Source: Mitsuaria sp. GD03876
Lineage (GTDB): Bacteria; Pseudomonadota; Gammaproteobacteria; Burkholderiales; Burkholderiaceae_C
Direction: 5' to 3'
Length of the DNA stretch: 52,142 nt
Assembly (NCBI RefSeq): GCF_029840635.1
Contig: NZ_JAOCCU010000044.1
Span: 1 to 52,142, forward strand
The notes beneath the pieces are model-generated. The model searched no databases, was not told the DNA's origin, and worked only from the letters and a program-made list of their open reading frames with translations. Every line of letters begins with the position of its first letter. Position 1 is the first letter of the stretch. Positions 20,021-37,280 of this stretch are shown here, piece after piece. The position numbers and the translations under genes are program-made.

Positions 20021-21625
20021 TCACTCCGGCAGCCCGGCCAGGGCAATAGGGGCTCTCCCGCTGGTCGCGGCGATCAGGCCCAGCACGCGGCCGGGCTCGG
20101 CGCCGACCATGTCCCAGGTGAAGCGCCATTCCCAGTTGCCGCCGAGGATGCCGGGGATGTTCATCCGGTGCTCGGACCCGAGGCCCAGCACGTCCTGCAG
20201 CGGATACACGGCGACGTTGGCCACCGAGTTCGCGCAGGCGCGGATCATGGCCCAGTGGATGTCGGCGTCGCCGCAGGCCAGGTAGGACGCGGCATAGGCG
20301 CGCTCATGGGCGCTGGCCTGGTTCCACCAGCCGCGCACCGTGTCGTTGTCGTGCGTGCCGGTGTAGCAGACCGACGCGCGCGGCCAGTTGTGCGGCAGGA
20401 ACTCGTGGCCGCCGTCGCCGCCGAAGCCGAACTGCAGGATCTTCATGCCCGGGTAGTTCAGCGCGTCGCGCAGCTCGTGCACGTCGGGGGTGATGAAGCC
20501 CAGGTCCTCGGCCACGATCGGCAGCTCGCCCAGCGACTTGGCGATCGCGTCGAACAGCGCCTTGCCCGGACCGGTCTTCCAGACGCCGCGGGTGGCGTCG
20601 GGACTGTCGCCGGGGATCTCGTAGTAGGCCGCGAAGCCGCGGAAGTGGTCGATGCGGAACACGTCCGCCGAGCTCAGCATGCGCTGCACCCGCGCGGTCC
20701 ACCAGGCGAAGTGCTCGTGGGACATCTTCTCCCAGCGGTACATCGGGTTGCCCCAGCGCTGGCCGGCGGCCGACATCGCGTCCGGCGGCACGCCGGCCAC
20801 GACCGTGGTCTGGAAGTGCTCGTCGAGCTCGTACAGGTCGGGGCGGGCCCAGCAGTCGGCGCTGTCGTGCGCGACGAAGATCGGCAGGTCGCCCATGATG
20901 TTCACGCCGCGCTGGTTGGCGTAGGCCTTGAGCGCGCCGACCTGCACGTCGAAGCACCACTGCACGAACTGCCAGAACGACACCTCGTCGGCGAACTGCT
21001 CGCGCGCGGTCTCGAGCGCGCGCGGCTCACGGGCGGCGAGGTCACGCGGCCACTCCCACCACGGCTGCCCATTGAAACTTGCGCCCCCGGCGGGGCGGGT
21101 ACGCCCCGCTCCCCCCGAGGGGGTCAAGCCGGCTTGGGACGGCCCGGCGCCGGCGTTGGGCGAGCGGATGGCCATGAACAGCGCGTAGTCCTGCAGCCAA
21201 TGGCGCTGCGACACGCACCAGCCCTCGTAGGCCTCGCGCTCGTGCGGCTGCGCCTTCGCGAAGAAGCCGGCCGCGGCGGCGCGCAGCTGCTGCTCGCGCC
21301 ACGGCAGCACGCGGCCGTACTCGACGCGGCTGGCGTCGAAGCCGCCTTCGGGCGGCACCGGCGTGGCCAGCCAGCCCTTCTCCACCAGCGGCTCCAGCGC
21401 CACCATCCACGGGCTGCCGGCGAAGGCCGACACGCCCTGGTAGGGACTCTCGCCCGGGCCGATCGGCGTGCTGGGCAGCCATTGCCAGATCGACTGGCCG
21501 GCCGACTGCAGCCAGTCGACGAAGTGGAAGGCCTCGGGCCCGAAGTCCCCGATGCCGTGCGGGCCGGGCAGCGAGGTGATGTGCAGCAGGACGCCGGATT
21601 GGCGCTTGTGAAGGTCGATCGTCAT
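20021..21625 (-). CDS. malQ: 4-alpha-glucanotransferase with an in-frame repeat insertion
   Basis: This GH77 amylomaltase transfers alpha-1,4-glucan segments between maltodextrins and releases glucose. The product is 534 residues, of the DPE1-like short type. The nucleophile motif is VFRIDHFRGFAAYYEIP, the acid/base motif is PIVAEDLGFITPDV, and the third acidic residue is in TGTHDNDTVRGWW. Residues about 155-184 (between FMAIR and NGQPWWEWP) are a Gly/Pro/Ala insertion encoded by a palindromic repeat; the family normally runs through here with only a few residues. It is the last gene of glgP-glgB-glgX-malQ, 8 bases after glgX. Confidence 0.95.
   Translation of the reverse strand: MTIDLHKRQSGVLLHITSLPGPHGIGDFGPEAFHFVDWLQSAGQSIWQWLPSTPIGPGESPYQGVSAFAGSPWMVALEPLVEKGWLATPVPPEGGFDASRVEYGRVLPWREQQLRAAAAGFFAKAQPHEREAYEGWCVSQRHWLQDYALFMAIRSPNAGAGPSQAGLTPSGGAGRTRPAGGASFNGQPWWEWPRDLAAREPRALETAREQFADEVSFWQFVQWCFDVQVGALKAYANQRGVNIMGDLPIFVAHDSADCWARPDLYELDEHFQTTVVAGVPPDAMSAAGQRWGNPMYRWEKMSHEHFAWWTARVQRMLSSADVFRIDHFRGFAAYYEIPGDSPDATRGVWKTGPGKALFDAIAKSLGELPIVAEDLGFITPDVHELRDALNYPGMKILQFGFGGDGGHEFLPHNWPRASVCYTGTHDNDTVRGWWNQASAHERAYAASYLACGDADIHWAMIRACANSVANVAVYPLQDVLGLGSEHRMNIPGILGGNWEWRFTWDMVGAEPGRVLGLIAATSGRAPIALAGLPE
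21081..21150. repeat. Palindromic GC repeat inserted in frame in malQ
   Basis: The core is GCGGGGCG-GGTA-CGCCCCGC (21090-21109). It is nested between CCCCC and GGGGG arms and followed by GTCAAGCCGGCTTGGGACGG and CCCGGCGCC. This architecture is that of an intergenic REP-type element, here translated on the minus strand as Gly/Pro/Ala-rich sequence. There is no second copy in the window. Similarity to dispersed Burkholderiales repeats is from memory and unverified. Confidence 0.6.
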
Positions 21626-21633
21626 GGTGTCGC

Positions 21634-25856
<4,223 letters not shown>

Positions 25857-25882
25857 GGGCGGGATCCTCGGAAGCCGGGAGG

Positions 25883-28318
<2,436 letters not shown>

Positions 28319-28351
28319 GCGGCGAAGTATCCCTCAAGCGACCAAAAGTTC

Positions 28352-28366
28352 TGTAGTTTCACTACA
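28352..28366. promoter_or_regulatory. HexR-type operator, glgP/malK divergent region
   Basis: TGTAGTTTCACTACA is a perfect TGTAGT-N3-ACTACA palindrome. RpiR-family HexR proteins bind closely similar sites (TGTARTNNNANTACA type). It is close to the glgP start and central to both divergent operons. It is followed at 28368 by CGGG-TTAT-CCCG. Confidence 0.75.
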
Positions 28367-28440
28367 TCGGGTTATCCCGACATCGATGGCAAGTCATTGA
28401 TTCCAGGAGATTCGTTCGGGCGATGCCGGGTGTGACCGCG

Positions 28441-28476
28441 TTGTGAACCCGCAGTTCGACATGTATATTCTCTACA
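28441..28476 (+). promoter_or_regulatory. malK promoter with overlapping HexR-like half-site
   Basis: -35 TTGTGA (28441-28446) and -10 TATATT (28464-28469) are exactly 17 bases apart. TGTAT-ATTCT-CTACA (28462-28476) overlaps the -10 and has one perfect HexR half-site (CTACA) and one near match. AAGGAG for the malK GTG start follows directly. Confidence 0.65.
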
Positions 28477-28492
28477 AACAAGGAGACGACCC

Positions 28493-29589
<1,097 letters not shown>

Positions 29590-29593
<4 letters not shown>

Positions 29594-30816
29594 GCGGTCG
29601 CCGCGAGGAAGGCGGCCGCGCCAGGCGGCTGAAGGCCGCGATGCTGGCCGCGGCGGCGCTGGCGCTGCTCGGCGGCTGCGAGAAGGTCGCGGCGCAGGCC
29701 GCGCCCAAGCTGCTGGTCTGGATCAACGGCGACAAGGCCTACAACGGGCTGCAGAAGGTCGGTGACGCGTTCGAGCGCGAGTCCGGCGTGAAGGTCGTCG
29801 TCGAGCACCCGGTCGACGCGCCCGAGAAGTACACGCAGGCCGCGGGCGCCGGCAAGGGGCCGGACGTCTTCTGCTGGCCGCACGACCGCGTCGGCGAATG
29901 GGCCAAGGCCGGGCTGCTGACGCCGGTGCAGCCGCGCAAGGCGCTGTATGAGGAGGTCGAGCCCGCCGCGTGGCAGGCCTTCCGCTACCAGGGCCGCTAC
30001 TGGGGATATCCGATCGCGATCGAGACCACCGGCCTGATCTACAACAAGGCGCTGGTGGCCAGGCCGCCGGCGACCTGGGACGAGGTCATCGCGCTGGACC
30101 AGCAGCTGCGTCCGCGCGGCAAGCACGCGATCCTGTGGGACTACAACAAGAGCTTCTTCACCTGGCCGATGTTCGCGGGCGCCGGCGGCGTGATCTTCGG
30201 CCGTGACGCGCAGGGCGACTTCGACGCCCGCCAGGTCAACGTGAACAACGAGGGCGCGCTGGCCGCGGGCCGGATGCTGGCGCGGCTGATCCAGGACGGC
30301 GCGATGCCGCGCGGCGCGCGCTACTCGGAGATGGAATCGAGCTTCGCGCGCGGCGAGGTCGCGATGATGATCTCCGGCCCCTGGGCCTGGGACAACGCGC
30401 GCAAGGCCGGCATCGACATCGGCGTCGCGCCGATCCCGGCGGTGGTGCCGGGCAAGCCGTCCAAGCCCTTCGTCGGCGTGCTGGGCTGCATGATCTCGGC
30501 GCCGTCCAAGCACAAGGACCTGGCGCGCGAGTTCATCGAACGCCACCTGATGCGGCCCGAGTCGCTGAAGGTGCTCGACGCGGACGTGCCCATCGGCGTG
30601 CCGGCCAACAAGGCCTTCTACCAGGCGCTGTCGGTGAACCCGCTGATCCGCGCCAGCATGGACAACGCCCGCGCCGGCGAGGCCATTCCCAACATCCCCG
30701 AGGTGGGCCGTTTCTGGACCGCGATGGACGCGGCGCTGGAGGCGATCACCAACGGCCTGCAAAGCCCCAAGGACGCGCTGGACGGCGCGTCGGGCCGGAT
30801 GCTGCTCAAGCAATGA
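29590..30816 (+). CDS. malE: Maltose-binding lipoprotein
   Basis: This is the extracytoplasmic solute-binding protein (408 residues) of the importer. The N-terminus carries a basic stretch, a hydrophobic core and a lipobox-like LLGGC with Cys at 30, so membrane anchoring is likely, unlike the soluble enterobacterial MalE. The mature protein has the MalE signature: [44 protein letters not shown] and [21 protein letters not shown]. It overlaps both malK and malF by four bases (ATGA). Confidence 0.9.
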
Positions 30817-32477
30817 ACGCCACGACCGCCTCCACCTCGGCGCTCGCCGCCAGCCTGCCGGGCTCGCCGCTGTCCGAGGCCTACACCCGCCAGCCGCCCG
30901 GCGTGCTGGACCGGCTCGCCAAGGGCCTGTACTGGCCCACGCTCGCGGTGGTCGCATTGGCGGCGCTGTACCTCGTGTTCATGCTGTACGCGGCGGGGCT
31001 GACCGCCTGGGCGCTGGGCGTGCTGCTGCTGGCGGGCGCCGGCTTCGCGGTCTACCTGTCGCGCGCGGGCTTCGCCTACCGCTACCTGTTTCCCGGCGTG
31101 GCCGGGATGCTGCTGTTCATCGCCTTCCCGCTCGCGTACACGACGCAGATCGGCTTCACCAACTACTCGTCGGCCCACCTGCTGAGCCAGGAGCGGGTGC
31201 GCGAGTTCCTGCTGGAGCAGCACGACACGGTGCTGGACGAGGTGCGCGACAGCAGCGTGCATGGCGCGGGCAGCGACTTCCGGGTGGTGCTGCGCGATCC
31301 GGCCACGGGCGCGGCGCAGTTCGTCTCCCCGCCGCTGGCGCTGCGGCAGACGGACAAGCCCCTGGACGTCGCGATGCAGGCCGTGGGGCCGGCGGACGCG
31401 ACGCTGGGCACGGCGCTCACGCTGAAGGAACTGGTCGATCACCGGTTGGCGCTCGCGCAGCTGCGGCTGCGCCTGCCGGGCCAGGCGGGCGGCACCGGGG
31501 CCACCGGCGGCGTGGGGGACACGTCGACGCTGCGCTACCTGGGCCTGCGCGAGTTCGGCCCGATCCGGCCCCACTTCGAGGAACAGTCCGACGGCGCGAT
31601 GAAGCGCGTCGCCGACGGCGCCCTCTTCCGGCCGGACGCGGGCACCGGCTACTACGAGGGCCAGGGCGCGGCCGCGGGCACGCACCTGGCGCCGGGCTAC
31701 AAGGTGCAGGTCGGCGCGCGCAACTACCAGCGCATGCTGTTCGACGCGGAGTTCCGCGGCCCCTTCCTGTCGATCTTCGGCTGGACGGTCGTGTTCTCGC
31801 TGCTGACGGTGGTCTTCGCCACGGCGATCGGGATGATGCTGGCGGTGCTGCTGAACTGGGAGGACCTGCGGTTCCGCACCACCTACCGGACGCTGCTGTT
31901 CCTGCCCTACGCGGTGCCGGGCTTCATCTCGATCCTGGTGTTCAAGGGCCTGTTCAACCAGAACTTCGGCGAGATCAACGCGATCCTGGATGCGCTCTTC
32001 GGCGTGCGGCCGGCGTGGTTCGCGGACCCGTCGCTGGCGCGGACGATGCTGCTGATCGTCAACGTGTGGCTGGGCTACCCGTACATCATGATCCTGTGCA
32101 CGGGGTTGCTGAAGGCGATCCCCTCGGACCTGTACGAGGCCTCGGCGCTGGCCGGCGCGGGGCCGCTGACCAACTTCTTCAAGATCACGGCGCCGCTGAT
32201 CATCAAGCCGCTGTCGCCGCTGCTGGTGTCGGCCTTCGCGTTCAACTTCAACAACTTCGTGCTGATCGCGCTGCTGACCGATGGCCGGCCGGACTACCTG
32301 TCGACCAAGATCCCGGCGGGGCAGACCGACATCCTGGTCAGCTACACCTACCGGATCGCGTTCCGCGACTCGGGCACGGACTTCGGGCTCGCGGCGGCGA
32401 TCTCGACGCTGATCTTCATCCTGGTGGCGGCGATGTCGCTCCTCAACTTGCGGCTCATGCGCAAAGCCAACCAATAA
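30813..32477 (+). CDS. malF: Maltose ABC transporter permease MalF
   Basis: The 554-residue inner-membrane permease has N-terminal membrane segments, a large periplasmic loop (about residues 120-310) as in enterobacterial MalF, and a C-terminal permease core. The core carries the EAA motif [20 protein letters not shown], which contacts the ATPase. The large loop supports MalF over other CUT1 permeases. It starts inside the malE stop (ATGA) and is followed 13 bases later by malG. Confidence 0.93.
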   Translation: MNATTASTSALAASLPGSPLSEAYTRQPPGVLDRLAKGLYWPTLAVVALAALYLVFMLYAAGLTAWALGVLLLAGAGFAVYLSRAGFAYRYLFPGVAGMLLFIAFPLAYTTQIGFTNYSSAHLLSQERVREFLLEQHDTVLDEVRDSSVHGAGSDFRVVLRDPATGAAQFVSPPLALRQTDKPLDVAMQAVGPADATLGTALTLKELVDHRLALAQLRLRLPGQAGGTGATGGVGDTSTLRYLGLREFGPIRPHFEEQSDGAMKRVADGALFRPDAGTGYYEGQGAAAGTHLAPGYKVQVGARNYQRMLFDAEFRGPFLSIFGWTVVFSLLTVVFATAIGMMLAVLLNWEDLRFRTTYRTLLFLPYAVPGFISILVFKGLFNQNFGEINAILDALFGVRPAWFADPSLARTMLLIVNVWLGYPYIMILCTGLLKAIPSDLYEASALAGAGPLTNFFKITAPLIIKPLSPLLVSAFAFNFNNFVLIALLTDGRPDYLSTKIPAGQTDILVSYTYRIAFRDSGTDFGLAAAISTLIFILVAAMSLLNLRLMRKANQ

Positions 32478-32490
32478 GGACGCCGGGACC

Positions 32491-33381
32491 ATGGCCATCG
32501 TTCGAGGCAAGCAGGCGCGCTGGCGCGTCGTGGCGGCGCATGCGCTGCTGTGGGTGTTCCTGGCGGTGACGCTGTTCCCGCTGCTGGCGGTGGTGTCGAT
32601 CTCGCTGCGGCCGGGCAACTTCGCCACCGGCAGCCTGATCCCGACGACGATCAGCCTGGAGCACTGGCAGCTGGCGCTGGGCATTCCGTACCAGGCGGCG
32701 GACGGCTCGCTGGTGCAGCCGCCGTTCCCGGTGCTGACCTGGCTGTGGAACTCGATCAAGGTGGCGACGATCTCGGCGGTGCTGATCGTGGCGATCTCGA
32801 CGACGGCGGCCTACGGCTTCGCGCGGCTGCGTTTCCCGTTCAAGGGCGGGATCCTGAACAGCATGCTGCTGCTGCAGATGTTCCCGCCGGTGCTGGCGCT
32901 GGTGGCGATCTACGCGATCTTCGAGACGATCGGGGCCTTCGTGCCGTGGCTCGGCATCGAGACGCACGCGGGGGTGATCGTGGCCTACCTGGGCGGCGTG
33001 GCGACGCACATCTGGACCATCAAGGGCTACTTCGAGACGATCCCGGTGGAGATCGAGGAGAACGCCAAGGTCGACGGCGCGACGCACTGGCAGGCGTTCC
33101 GGCTGGTGCTGCTGCCGATGGCGGTGCCGATCCTGATGGTGGTGTTCGTGCTGGCCTTCATCGGCTGCATCATCGAGTACCCGGTGGCGTCGGTGCTGCT
33201 GCGCGAGGAGTCCAACCTGACGCTGGCGGTGGGGTCGAAGTACTACCTGCACGACCAGCGTTTCCTGTGGGGCGACTTCGCGGCGGCGGCGGTGCTGTCG
33301 GGGCTGCCGATCACGGCGGTGTTCCTGCTGGCGCAGCGCTGGATCGTGTCGGGGCTGACGGCGGGTGGGGTGAAGGGCTGA
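32491..33381 (+). CDS. malG: Maltose ABC transporter permease MalG
   Basis: The 296-residue second permease has six likely membrane segments and the EAA loop [21 protein letters not shown]. The N-terminal hydrophobic segment is followed by a periplasmic loop, and the C-terminus reads [10 protein letters not shown], as in MalG proteins. It closes the malK-malE-malF-malG operon. The next gene on the same strand (the amylase) is separated from it by the inverted hipBA pair. Confidence 0.93.
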   Translation: MAIVRGKQARWRVVAAHALLWVFLAVTLFPLLAVVSISLRPGNFATGSLIPTTISLEHWQLALGIPYQAADGSLVQPPFPVLTWLWNSIKVATISAVLIVAISTTAAYGFARLRFPFKGGILNSMLLLQMFPPVLALVAIYAIFETIGAFVPWLGIETHAGVIVAYLGGVATHIWTIKGYFETIPVEIEENAKVDGATHWQAFRLVLLPMAVPILMVVFVLAFIGCIIEYPVASVLLREESNLTLAVGSKYYLHDQRFLWGDFAAAAVLSGLPITAVFLLAQRWIVSGLTAGGVKG

Positions 33382-33406
33382 ACGGAAGTGGTGCCCGGCG
33401 CGCCGC

Positions 33407-34666
33407 TCAGGCGCCGCCTCGATGCTCCGCATGGGCCGAGAACGCGGCGGCGGTGGCCTCGATGTCCGCCGCCGGGATGCGGTGACGCCGTGCCAGCGCC
33501 CGCCATCCATCGACGGCCGACAGGACGTCCTCGATGACGCCATCGCTGTCGTCCTTGGTCAATCCATAGAACGCGTGGGTGCTCCGCACGGTCTCCAGAC
33601 TGGGGCGGTTGTCGACGTCGTCGAGGTTCAGCACATGCTCGGCCTTGTCGACGTTTGGATTGACGTCGAAGGCCGGCGCCAGTCGCCACCCTGTCTTGTC
33701 GAGCACGAAGCCATGGTTGCGCAGGTGATCGTCGCGATTGCCGATGGCGACGTTGAAGACCACGCGCCGGAAGAGCTGCTCCAGGTCTTCATCCACATGC
33801 GCGTTCGCCCCGCTGCGCCGGATGAACTGCGCCAGCTCCAGGTAGCTCGTGCCCTCGCTCTGAGCCTTGCCGAGGAGCGTCATCGCCGACGCGTAGAAGC
33901 GCCGCCGCCCTCCGGAACGATCGAAACGCTGCACGCAGAAGGTGTGGAACTCGTTGTTGAGCCGCAGCAGCCTGGCTTGCGGCACCGCGATGCCGGCCTG
34001 CTGCGCGAGGGCATGAGCGACATGCTCCCACGCGCCGACATCCCGGTCGTCATCGCGCGCGGGGAACTTGCCGATCCACAGCGCGCCATCGGCTTCGGTG
34101 AAGTTGGCCTTGGGCCTCGCGCCGCCCAACGAGGCGCCGGGAGCCACCAGCACCGCCAGCCAACGTCGCAATGCCGCCAGATCGTCGATCCGGCGATTGG
34201 TCAGTTCGTATGCGACGGCCTCGAGCTCGCGCAGCGTGGTCACCGGCGGCGCCGCCAGGCCGTCGTCGTCCAGGAACCCCGGGGCCCCTTCGAAGCGGAA
34301 GCGCAACGCGCCTTGCCGGGTGAGGTCCTGCACGCCGATGAGGAAGTCCCAGGCATACAAGGCTCGGGCGACCCGACGCGATGCCTTGGCCTGCAGCGCT
34401 TCCCGCCGCTTCATGAGCGTCTGGCCCCAGCGGTCCGGCGACGAGTCCAGGAAGATGCCGAAGTTGCCGGTGTCCGGCTTCGGGAAGAACGGTTGCGCGT
34501 CCAGGTTCAACTCGGGGTCCAGCGCGAACGCGCGGGGATCCTCGAGCCATTGCCGCTCGTACCTGAATCGGACCTGTCCGCGGTCGTGCGACAGCGTCCC
34601 CACCAGCGTCGCCGGACCCAGATCGCAGTCCAGCCACACCTCCAGCCTCCCAGGTCGATCCTTCAT
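33407..34666 (-). CDS. hipA: HipA-family serine/threonine kinase toxin
   Basis: HipA kinases phosphorylate aminoacyl-tRNA synthetases or other targets and cause growth arrest or persistence. The 419-residue product has the N-terminal HipA domain, the loop ASLGGARPKANF (178-189), the catalytic NRDDHLRN (310-317) and the metal-binding FDVNP (333-337). The catalytic residues look intact. Its start overlaps the hipB stop (ATGA). It is convergent with malG, 25 bases away. Confidence 0.92.
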   Translation of the reverse strand: MKDRPGRLEVWLDCDLGPATLVGTLSHDRGQVRFRYERQWLEDPRAFALDPELNLDAQPFFPKPDTGNFGIFLDSSPDRWGQTLMKRREALQAKASRRVARALYAWDFLIGVQDLTRQGALRFRFEGAPGFLDDDGLAAPPVTTLRELEAVAYELTNRRIDDLAALRRWLAVLVAPGASLGGARPKANFTEADGALWIGKFPARDDDRDVGAWEHVAHALAQQAGIAVPQARLLRLNNEFHTFCVQRFDRSGGRRRFYASAMTLLGKAQSEGTSYLELAQFIRRSGANAHVDEDLEQLFRRVVFNVAIGNRDDHLRNHGFVLDKTGWRLAPAFDVNPNVDKAEHVLNLDDVDNRPSLETVRSTHAFYGLTKDDSDGVIEDVLSAVDGWRALARRHRIPAADIEATAAAFSAHAEHRGGA

Positions 34667-35028
34667 GTGTCCTCCGCGTCGGGAGGATCGGAGTGAGCCG
34701 GCTTGACTCCCGCGGTTCGAGTTCGCCTTGCTGCAGGCGCCGGCGCCATCGCCAGATCCTGCAAACGCCGCCCGACATGGTCGTCGGCGGCGAGGCCGTT
34801 GAAGTCCTTGTCCAACCCCAACGCGGCCAGCACACGCAGGTAGGTGCCGAGGGTGACGCCGGCATCGCCGACTTCCACCTTGTAGAGGGTGGTACGAGAA
34901 ATGCCGGCGCGACTCGATACTGTCGCGCTGCTCAACTTGCGTCTCAGACGCGCCAGGCGAATGCGCTCCCCCAGTTGGGTCAGCATCCTCTGCTCCTGGG
35001 GGAACACGATGGGCGGCTTGCTCGGCAT
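34663..35028 (-). CDS. hipB: HipB-family antitoxin
   Basis: The 121-residue product is an XRE-type helix-turn-helix protein (about 18-75; LGERIRLARLRRKLSSATVS and GISRTTLYKVEVGDAGVTLG). HipB binds HipA and represses the operon. The tail is extended and Pro/Arg-rich. Start options are 35028 (MPSKPP) or 35037 (MVNMPSK); neither has a clear ribosome-binding site, and the predicted promoter would place the transcript start within a few bases of 35028, so translation may be leaderless. Confidence 0.88.
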   Translation of the reverse strand: MPSKPPIVFPQEQRMLTQLGERIRLARLRRKLSSATVSSRAGISRTTLYKVEVGDAGVTLGTYLRVLAALGLDKDFNGLAADDHVGRRLQDLAMAPAPAARRTRTAGVKPAHSDPPDAEDT

Positions 35029-35037
35029 GTTCACCAT

Positions 35038-35069
35038 TCTAGACATCGGAGAACGATTTTGTCCAAAAT
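35038..35069 (-). promoter_or_regulatory. hipBA promoter and operator
   Basis: The inverted repeat ATTTTG-TC-CAAAAT (35056-35069) overlaps a minus-strand -35 TTGGAC; 17 bases on is TCTAGA (35038-35043) as a weak -10. This is the expected layout for HipB autorepression. The same repeat covers the start codon of the oppositely oriented amylase gene. Confidence 0.6.
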
Positions 35070-37182
35070 GATGAACATCGCCGCGAGCTTGATCCTGCTT
35101 GCTTGGCGCCTCGACGCGTACTGCGCCCCACAAGCGGTGAACGCTGCCACCGTGCCGCCCCTTTCCGCATCGGACGCCACCCCAGCCCTCACCCCCATCG
35201 CCGCCAGCCTGCGCTACGACTCGCGCCTGGCCGAGTTCAAGCAGCCTTTCGGCGCGCAGCCGGCCAAGACCTGGGTCGAGTTCCAGATCAGCGCCCTGCC
35301 CGGCGTCGACAAGCTGGAGCTCGTCATCGAGCGCCGCCGCGTCGAGGGCAACGAGGACGTCGTCGCCTATGCCGAGGAAGCCCGCGTGCCGCTGCACAAG
35401 ACCGCCGGCGCCGCGGGCCGCGAGCGCTGGAAGGCGCGGCACCGCTTCGGCGGCCCCGGCGTCTACGGCTACTACTTCGTCGCGACGATCGGCGGCCAGC
35501 GGTACCTCGTCCAGAACAACGCCGATCCCATCCACTGGACGAAGGAAAAGGGCTCGATGGGCCCGGCCACCGTCGCCGCGATGCCCGCCGGCCTCGACGC
35601 CAAGGACCCATTCGCGATCCGGCGCTTCCGGCAGACGATCTTCGCGTCGGACTTCATCGTGCCGGACTACGCCCGCGACCTCGTCTACTACTACGTCTTC
35701 CCCGAGCGCTTCCGCAACGGCGACAAGTCGAACGACCCGCAGGTCGGCCAGGCGAAGTACCAGGACCACGGCATCGAGCGCCACCCGCGCTGGCTGGACC
35801 GGCCTTACAAGCCGGGCAGCGGCGACGGCTCCGACGCGGTCTACAACAACGACTTCTTCGGCGGCGATCTCGCCGGCCTCATCGACAAGCTCGACGACCT
35901 GCGCGAGCTCGGCGCCAACGCGCTGTACCTGACGCCGGTGTTCCAGGCCGCCAGCAACCACAAGTACGACACCGGCGACTACCGGCGCGTCGACCCGGCC
36001 TTCGGCACCAACGCCGACTTCGAGCGCCTCACGCGCGAGGCCGCCCGGCGCGGCATCCGCGTGATCCCGGACACCTCGCTGAACCATGTCGGCGCGGACT
36101 CGCCCTACTTCAACCGCTTCGGCAACTTCCCCGCCGGCGGCGCCTTCGACAACGGCAAGCCCAACCCGGCGTCGCCGTATGCGAGCTGGTTCAAGTTCGA
36201 CCTGTCCAAGGCCAAGCCCGACGACCAGTACGCCGCGTGGATCGGCATCAAGGACCTGCCGGAGCTCGACAAGTCGAGCAAGGCCTTCCGCGACTACGCC
36301 TTCGGCAAGGAGGGCGTGATGCAGTACTGGCTCGACCGCGGCGCCGCGGGCTGGCGCATGGATGTCGCACCCTGGGTGCCGGACGACTTCTGGCGCGCCT
36401 GGCGCGTCGCGGTCAAGAAGCACCGTCCCGACGCGCTGACCATCGCCGAGACCTGGTTCGACGCGAGCAAGTTCTTCCTCGGCGACACCTTTGACGGGAC
36501 GATGAACTACATCTTCCGCAACGCGGTGCTGGACTACGCGGCCGGCGGCGATGCGCAGCGCGCGTACGCCAACCTGGAGCTGCTGCGCGAGTCGTATCCG
36601 CCGCAGGCGCTGTTCGCGTCGATGACGCTGCTGTCCTCGCACGACCAGCCGCGCGCGCTGTTCCACTTCGGCGTGCGCGACGACAGCCCGCCGGGAAAGG
36701 TGGCGGACGGCAAGCGGCGCCTGCTGCTGGCGATGTTCTTCCAGATGACCTACCCCGGCGCGCCGACGATCTACTACGGCGACGAGGTGGGCGTGGGTGG
36801 CGGCGAGGACCCGTACAACCGCGCGCCGTATCCCTGGGCCGACGAGGGTGGCCAGCCGGACCTGGCGTTGCGCGGGCAGGTGCAGCGGCTGGTGGCGCTG
36901 CGGCGATCGCAGCCGGTGTTGCGGCACGGCAGCCTGACGGCGCCGCTGTGGCTGGACGAGCACGTGATCGTGCTGCTGCGCCAGGACGGGAAGCGCAATG
37001 CGATCGTCGCGATGAACAACGCGACCGAGCCGATGCGCGTGGAGATCGCGCTGCCCGCCGCGTTGCGCGGCGAAGCCTTCATCGACGCGATGGCGCCCGG
37101 CGCGCCGATGAAGGCGGCGGACAACGGGAAGCTGATCGTGGAGATCGCGCCGCTGTCGGGGCGGGCGTTGATCGGCGACTGA
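35068..37182 (+). CDS. Exported GH13 alpha-amylase/neopullulanase-like enzyme
   Basis: The product is about 704 residues and should cleave starch or maltodextrins outside the cytoplasm. A short hydrophobic N-terminus (MMNIAASLILLAWRLDAYCA) may be a signal peptide but lacks the usual basic start. An N-terminal beta-sandwich (about 45-170) precedes a GH13 barrel with YYYVFPERFRNGD, GWRMDVAPWVPDDFW (nucleophile), LTIAETWFDAS (acid/base) and LSSHDQPRALFHFG. The start (35068 or 35071) lies inside the hipBA operator and has no ribosome-binding site, so the original 5' end may have been lost. It probably belonged to the maltose operon. Confidence 0.85.
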   Translation: MMNIAASLILLAWRLDAYCAPQAVNAATVPPLSASDATPALTPIAASLRYDSRLAEFKQPFGAQPAKTWVEFQISALPGVDKLELVIERRRVEGNEDVVAYAEEARVPLHKTAGAAGRERWKARHRFGGPGVYGYYFVATIGGQRYLVQNNADPIHWTKEKGSMGPATVAAMPAGLDAKDPFAIRRFRQTIFASDFIVPDYARDLVYYYVFPERFRNGDKSNDPQVGQAKYQDHGIERHPRWLDRPYKPGSGDGSDAVYNNDFFGGDLAGLIDKLDDLRELGANALYLTPVFQAASNHKYDTGDYRRVDPAFGTNADFERLTREAARRGIRVIPDTSLNHVGADSPYFNRFGNFPAGGAFDNGKPNPASPYASWFKFDLSKAKPDDQYAAWIGIKDLPELDKSSKAFRDYAFGKEGVMQYWLDRGAAGWRMDVAPWVPDDFWRAWRVAVKKHRPDALTIAETWFDASKFFLGDTFDGTMNYIFRNAVLDYAAGGDAQRAYANLELLRESYPPQALFASMTLLSSHDQPRALFHFGVRDDSPPGKVADGKRRLLLAMFFQMTYPGAPTIYYGDEVGVGGGEDPYNRAPYPWADEGGQPDLALRGQVQRLVALRRSQPVLRHGSLTAPLWLDEHVIVLLRQDGKRNAIVAMNNATEPMRVEIALPAALRGEAFIDAMAPGAPMKAADNGKLIVEIAPLSGRALIGD

Positions 37183-37280
37183 CCCGGGCGCGCACGGACA
37201 TGCGCGGCCGGTGGACGAATGGCGAACCCAAGTGGGGGAACGGGTACTAGCTCGACATCCCTTTACCGTCCCCTGCCGAC

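Noticed and set aside
30618..32759. A 713-codon minus-strand frame across malF
   Set aside because: Composition is His/Gln/Arg-rich as expected for antisense of a membrane protein gene, and malF is unambiguous.
37183..37280. HrpL-type or hrpII promoter before the metalloprotease-like gene
   Set aside because: A GAACC-like stretch occurs but the partner CCAC motif at the right spacing does not.
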